From Cymbidium sinense (taxonomy: Eukaryota; Streptophyta; Magnoliopsida; Asparagales; Orchidaceae), in the NCBI GenBank assembly GCA_021442155.1, contig CM038222.1:60114266-60178265 (forward strand): a stretch of DNA of 64,000 bases. Reading direction: 5' to 3'. Of the stretch, positions 57,869 to 64,000 are shown one piece after another. The notes beneath the pieces are model-generated. The model saw nothing but the letters and a program-made list of their open reading frames with translations. It had not been told where the DNA came from and ran no database searches. Both the position numbers and the translations under genes were made by a program. How positions within the stretch are numbered: the stretch's first letter is position 1; every line of letters starts with the position of its first letter.

Positions 57869-57967
57869 AGTTAGTCTCTTAAAGAGTGAGTTTAAGAAGT
57901 TAGTTTCTTTCCTAAATAATAATAGTCTAGTCATCTTGCAAAACCATATGACTTGCCTATATAGATT
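57866..57967 (+). repeat. 100-bp Ogre-like LTR fragment
   Basis: AGTCTCTTAAAGAGTGAGTTTAAGAAGTTAG-type sequence matching about 37739-37842 (and 9800-9890), then an abrupt switch to sequence equivalent to 2304. It joins the host repeat to the giant LTR copy and is a rearrangement scar. Confidence 0.75.
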
Positions 57968-58596
57968 TTCTTAGTCATAAGACACATCTAGTGATTAGGT
58001 GAAAACTTAACCTAAGCCTGGAGACTTAGAAGTGTCAATCATTAGATTAGGCTTTGCCTTAGGTCTTAGGAAGTTACCTAAGCTTGGAGACTTAGAAGGA
58101 TCAATTTGGCCTAAATCAAAATTTATTCAAACCAAAGACCACATTCATCTTCAATTAGCCAATTGAACATGAATCAACCCATAACCCAAGCTAACTTGGC
58201 CAATTTTGGTCAAATGGGTCAATTTTACACAATATGACCCATATGACCCAAATTGGGTCAAATCCCTTGAAACCAAGTCAAGACTCATTGGGGGCTGATC
58301 AAACCCATCCCAAACCCATTTGGAATCAGCCCAAAACTAACCCAACCCATTTAAATCCCTCAGGGATCCTCCCTCATATAGGATTTCACTCAACCTCATT
58401 TAATTCTCCCATCAAATGCACTTAACTCCTCCTCAATATTTGCATTGAATAAATCTGATCATATGATAACAATAGAGGACTTTGGAGCAAAAATTCAAAG
58501 TCCTCAATCAATTTATCATCCATCCCAACCACCCAAGCAAGATGACAATCAATTTGGAGCCAAAAAATTCAAAAAAATTAATGGATTTTCGATCAT

Positions 58597-58604
58597 TATA
58601 AAAG
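58597..58604 (+). promoter_or_regulatory. candidate TATA box of the giant LTR, copy 2
   Basis: TATAAAAG followed by GAGGGGG, identical to 3916-3923, with the donor-like CCCCGACGAG then GTAAATTTC also kept at about 58863-58880. Confidence 0.45.
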
Positions 58605-59089
58605 GAGGGGGAAATAAAACTTTAGATCTCTTACTCCCACCGTCATTCAGCCCCTAAAATCTTCCCAAAGCAAAAATGAATACATCACCACCTCTTTGAG
58701 CCATTTTTGAGCTCAAAAACATAAATAGTTACTTTTCCGGCGAGACGACAGTAAACATTGAAGACGATGATGTTTCGAAAAAAGGCAAGGGTCAAAGATC
58801 ATTCCAAAGCTTCTTTACATACCTAGGAGTTTTCTCGGATCTTCACCGCCGCTGGAAACCATCCCCGACGAGGTAAATTTCATCAAACTGTAGTCTGCCT
58901 AAGGATTTCACACATTTTGTATTAATTTTCTTGCAATTTTAAGAATTCTTCCTAGATAATCCCACAATTTTATTTTATGTCATCCCAATTAGAAAATAGA
59001 ATATTTTTCTGTGTGAATCAACGTGAAAACGGGTTCATTTGGATAAGTTTCACTTAGAAATCCCATTTTTCCCTTAAAAAAAATATCGT

Positions 59090-59350
59090 TTCATCACGGT
59101 TAATACATCCCATCCCATCGCTCGAGGGATCGGACGACTCGAATTCCGCTATATGGGCCTTCGGATCACCTGATGAGATCTGGACCATCCGATCGTGCGG
59201 TCCGCACGATCAGACGGCTCAGATAGCGCGTCGATCGCGCGATCTTGGCCTCTAGATCACGCGATCTGATCTGGACAGTCCGATTTGCGATCAGATGGGC
59301 CAGAGCGAGCCGTGTGTCATTTTCCGTGGGTTGACTAGTCTTCTCGCCCA
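59090..59350. other. GC-rich GATC-dense island, copy 2
   Basis: Counterpart of 4395-4620 with strong divergence. Both lie between the donor-like site and an AT-rich stretch; both give compositional open frames only. Confidence 0.55.
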
Positions 59351-62300
59351 ACGGCATATGTTAGCACCGCCATATTTTCTTTTTTAAAAAAAAAATTAAT
59401 TTAAATCATGTGAAAATTCAAAAACTCATAAAAAGAAAAATAATTAACCAAAAATTACAAATAAGGGATCGTTCGATCCGTCTTTCTAAGAGAAATCCAA
59501 CAAAACTAAAATCCCCAAATTTAATTAAGTATTTTAAGCTTAATTTAAGTTTTATAAAAAGTCAAATTTTATTAATTAAACCAAAAATATAAGTCAGATT
59601 AAATTGAAATTTTCAGAGATTGAAATAAGAGTTAAAACACACCTATCAAAAACATTTCGATCGAAAAGGACTTCCATATTGGGAGAAATTAAAATTTGAA
59701 ATTCAGATTATCCATTTTAATAAAATAAATCAAATAGAAATTCAGAAATTTCCAAAAAAATCTTCAAAATGGTTTAAATCACTTCAATTGACATCTAGGA
59801 CTCTTGAGAAAATAATATGATCTTCTTAATCCTAATGAACTCAAAATAAACACTTAAGAGTAGAGTTTAATCAATTAAGAAGTTAATTAAAATATAATCT
59901 AAAAAATAATTTAAATATCAAATCAAAATTAGAAATGAAATAGCACTTAAGCAATCATTAATCAAACCTCAAATCAAAAAAATATCATCCTTAGAGTAAA
60001 TTAAATAAATATGATTAAACCTATTTAAGTTAATAAAATTCAATTAAATGATTAAATCTTAAATCAAACTTAGAATTAAACAAATCTAAGAAACTTTGAC
60101 ATGGGTCAAACTAGTATAACTAAACTTACACTAAGTATGGAATCTTAATCATATGATATCCCTTAATGAGTATTAATAAACTGAAACTAATTAATCATTA
60201 AATAAACTAAAGAAATTTAATTGATTAATAAACTAATTCAACATAATCATTTGATATTAATCGAATTAAACCAAATAAAATTTAATTTAATTTAATTAGC
60301 ATATGATTAAATCACATCCATTTAGAATTAGATAATTAATTCACCATTAAATATTTCAACCTAATAACTAAATCAAACATGTTAATGAAATCAAACAAAC
60401 ATAATAAGTGAATCAAATTAATAAAACTCTAATCATAAATAATCAAACTTAATTGAAATGAAATAATTAATTAATTCACCTAATAACAATGATGGTAATA
60501 ACAATAACCCTTTAATCAAATCAAACTTAAGTAAAACACTTAATTAAATCAAATCACTCATATGTGGGAAATTAAGTCATTAATCTCTAATTAAATAAAT
60601 CCTTAATTAATCTAACAATTGAAAATTTTAATTACCCTTAATCAAACTTAACTAATCAAACATCTAGTTAATGCAAACTTAATGAATTAATCCATCATCT
60701 AAATTAATCAAATCAATTTAAATAAGTTACATTAAAGAACTAAAATTAAGCTTAAATCAAACCCCTAATCAAAATTTAATAATCACACCCCTTAAATAAA
60801 CTAATAAGTCAACCAAATTAATCATATTAAACCTAAGCTTAACCAAACATTATCAAAATACAATTAAATACTAATCAAACCTCAATTAAACCTAAATCAT
60901 TAAGTTATTAATTAAACATTAAGAATTAAATAAATCTTAATTTAATTTAATAATTAACTTAAAACATAATTCCTTAATTAAACTAATTAACCTTAACCTA
61001 ATCCAATTGAATAAACACCTAATTAATGCAAACTTAACAAATTAATCCATCATCTTAATAAACTAAATTAATTTTATAACTCACATTAAAATTAATTCAA
61101 ATCAATCACTTAATTAATTTACTAATTAATTTAATCACACACCTATTAAATAAACTAATTAAGTCAATTAAATTAATCATATTAAACTTAAGCTTAATCA
61201 AATATAAAATGCAATTAAATGCTAATCAAATCCTAACTAAAATCATTAACTCGTTAATTACATCATTAACAAATCTTTATTTAATTACATCATTAACCTA
61301 AATAAATATGAAATCAAATTAAAAATTAAACAAATCTTTATTTAATTTAATAATTAATCACACCTCTTAAATAAATTAATTTAATTAAAGTAATCATATC
61401 AAACCTAAGCTTAATCAAACATAAATGCAATTAAATACTAATCAAAACCTAAATTAATCTTAAATTATTAAGTCATTAATTATATCATTAGTACAATCAA
61501 ATTGATAATTAAACAAACCTTTATAATTATCATAAATATACTTCTTAATTAAACTAATCACATAATCACTTAATCACATTGACCCTAAGCAAACCCATAG
61601 ACCAATAAAGCTAATTAAATCAAATTAAATTAAGAAAGACTCTCATCAATTTAATATGTAATCAAATCAAATCTCATTCAACCTACTTAAATAAGATAAA
61701 CAAATCAACTATCTAATGTATGAAATCAAAATACAAACCAAACTTTGATTAACATGACAAATGGATGTGATTAAAATTACATATAAAAAGAATCAAACTC
61801 AATTAAATCAAAATTTCAATTAATCTAATCGATCAAACTACAAATAAATGAACCACAATCAAATAAGCATGAAATTAAGTCACGTAACCATAATCAAAGA
61901 AAAGAATTAAATATTAATTCAAAAGGATATTGAATTACAAGATTTAACTAAACCAAAGACATCTAATCTAAAATTAATCAATCAAAAGAACATGAACTTA
62001 AACAAACTTAAATTTCATTAGATATTAAGGATATTGAATTATCAAAATTTAATTAAACCAAAAACATCTAATTTGAAATTAATTAATCAAAAGAACATGA
62101 ACTTAAACAAACTTAAACTTCATCAAGGATCAAGGATATTGAATTATCAAGACTTAATTAAACCAAAACATCTAATCTAAAATTAACCAATCAAAAATAC
62201 ATGAATTTAAACAAACTTAAACCTCATTGGATATCAAGGATATTGAATATCAAGATATAATTAAACAAAAACATCTAAATCAAAATCAATCATTGAAATA

Positions 62301-64000
62301 CTTAAACAAACTCAAATTCTAAGCACTAAATCAAATCAAATAAATTACATAAATTCAAATGGGCAAATTTAGATACTTGAGGACCTTAGTTAGATTCTTT
62401 AGAATTGGGATGTAGAATAGGTGAGTTTCATCTACAAATGGAATTCATTCTACTATTCATTCTTGAAAACCTAAACATCATTTTAACCAAATAAAAGTGA
62501 AATAAAAATGAAAAATAAATCATTAAATAATTTAAATTGAAATCACTGAAAGGAAAAATTTTAAAAAAATTCTAACTCTAAATTGAAACTTAAACTAAAG
62601 AAGCCTAGTAAAGTCTTGCCACAAAAGCCTTAAGCACACAAATTAGAATACTAAGTTACCACTTTTAGTGCTAAGTTAGGGCGTTGTATGTATGATGTTA
62701 TATTTTGTGTTGTGATGTAATATTTTAGACTGGATGTTAGGGTGTATGTTTCGTAGACTGGATGTTAGGTCGTTATTAGTGTAATCATATTTTATGTAGG
62801 AGGTTGTGCTTAAGGGGCCACTGTAATAAAAATATAAATACTTTTGTTGTGCAGGTTGCTTAGTCTCTAAGCATAACCCATATTAGGACAGGTGGGCTTG
62901 GTTATCCATGTGTGGGGTGCTAAGTCCAAATTATTCATATAACAGTTTGAGTTATATGGTGTGTTTAGCTAACATTTGTTTTACAGCTGTAGCTAGATTT
63001 ATTCTTCCTATTTTTGATGTAATTTTGCATTAAGAATTAGGATCAGTGTTGTGAGAGATTAGGATGAGCAGTGACCAGAAGGCTTAGTCCCTAGGGTGCC
63101 CTATGATTCCTTTGGAGAAAATCAAATCAAAAGAAAGAGAATGAAGATAAGAAGATCCCCATAGCATGTATTATTTTTTTTGTAATTCGGATTGTGTAAG
63201 GTGAGCTTAACTCCATCTATTTTTTTCTCTTTCGGTGAAACAAGACTGGCCTTTTATTCTTTTATCATAGTCTATAAAATTATTTGATGTTGTGTTTAGA
63301 TTAGCATTAAAACATCATCTTTTTTATCATTTCTTTATGGTTAATGCTTGAATGTGGCTTGATGATAGGCTCCTAGGATAAAATTAAATTTTCTATCCCA
63401 CTAACTCATAACTAAAATTTTGAAATAACTCATAACCTTACATAAAAGCCTAGAAATTAAATCAGGATAATAAAATTTTTAGCAACATCTTAGCTGGATG
63501 GATAAATATATAATATCATGCATGTCATATTATTTCACTCTTGTTAAGAGGAGACTTCCATCTTTGCTAGAGAATGAAGGCTTAACCTGTGAGAGCCTTT
63601 GGTGGAAGAACACCCCTTTGTCTCTTGATTTGGCCCATAATCAAATTATCATGCATTTAGACATACAAAATCCCATAGCCTATGCCAAAATAAAAAATTT
63701 AAAAGAATCAAATAAATTTGATAAAATTTGCATTAGATTAAGTCATGCATTCATATCACTCATGCTCTAGTCTCTTAGGGAGTGAGTTTAAAGACTTAGT
63801 CTCCTTTCTAAATGAACAACAGCCTAGCCATCTGGCAAAGCATAAGACTTGCCTACATAGATTTAAAGCGTAAGAGGAGTAAGTCACGCCACCAAGTCAT
63901 AATAAGTCAAATGGGTGATTTATTCTCTCTTGTGGAGGTAAACAACATACTCATTTTCGCTTTAGATTTAGTTCGTGCCTTTGTTTTGTACCAAAGCTCC

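Larger units (their letters stand above)
57968..64000 (+). mobile_element. giant Ogre-like LTR, second copy, truncated by window end
   Basis: Aligns with 2304-10030 and keeps its order. It lacks about 1.0 kb (equivalent to 2404-3408, junction at about 58075-58105) and lacks the solo LTR found at 6107-6948. The right part keeps the LTR landmarks from 62675. The hairpin near 63199 is degraded. The left boundary is a rearrangement, not a clean LTR end; the right end lies beyond the window. Confidence 0.75.

Noticed and set aside
1..64000. tRNA or rRNA genes, organelle insertions
   Set aside because: Looked for conserved tRNA arms and rRNA blocks by eye and found none; a tRNA-detection program would be decisive.

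Overview
The window is nuclear DNA of a flowering plant. It is AT-rich, consists almost wholly of nested and decayed repeats, and contains no gene I would call intact and functional. Plant origin is shown by fragments of a plant GT14 glycosyltransferase (two copies) and a plant mTERF protein, a plant-type hAT transposon, Ty3/gypsy Tat-like and Ogre-like LTR sequence, and an endogenous plant pararetrovirus (Caulimoviridae). I cannot name the species.

Beneath the mobile DNA lies a segmental duplication. One host segment recurs in pieces: 1-680 with 14520-17835, 22934-25310, 35245-36640, 42715-43125 and 54787-57870. Its landmark is the 3' part of a GT14 gene (about 23985-24470 and 55655-56160). 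The copies differ in what was inserted, so several serve as empty-site references for each other.

Layout. 681-14519: a non-coding LTR retrotransposon on the minus strand (target-site duplication AAAAT). It was split by a very long plus-strand solo LTR (2227-10685, TSD ATAGT), itself split by a solo LTR (6107-6948, TSD TATAT) related to the outer element. 14520-17835: host segment with local tandem duplications. 17836-22933: a second, shorter member of the non-coding family. Both members carry tandem arrays of about 53, 90 and 86 bp in the same order between the PPT and PBS ends. 22934-25310: host segment with GT14 remnant 1. 25719-32793: a 7.1-kb dead hAT element with recognisable transposase pieces. 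34336-34800: mTERF fragment. 34965-35244: end of another hAT-like element. 36645-42714: Ogre-like LTR sequence with a primer-binding site at 42551. 43137-54786: endogenous caulimovirid sequence in at least three rearranged head-to-tail partial copies, all minus strand. 54787-57870: host segment with GT14 remnant 2. 57866-64000: a rearranged second copy of the very long LTR, cut by the window edge.

The most distinctive material is the caulimovirid array: two tandem paralogous small ORFs upstream of the primer-binding site, a primer-binding site read through by a third small ORF, rearrangement junctions at primer-binding sites, a Cys-rich domain ahead of the protease, and no recognisable capsid core between movement-protein and protease regions in either copy that covers it. 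The second is the non-coding retrotransposon family with three ordered satellite-like arrays. All viral reading frames are broken; nothing suggests an intact virus.
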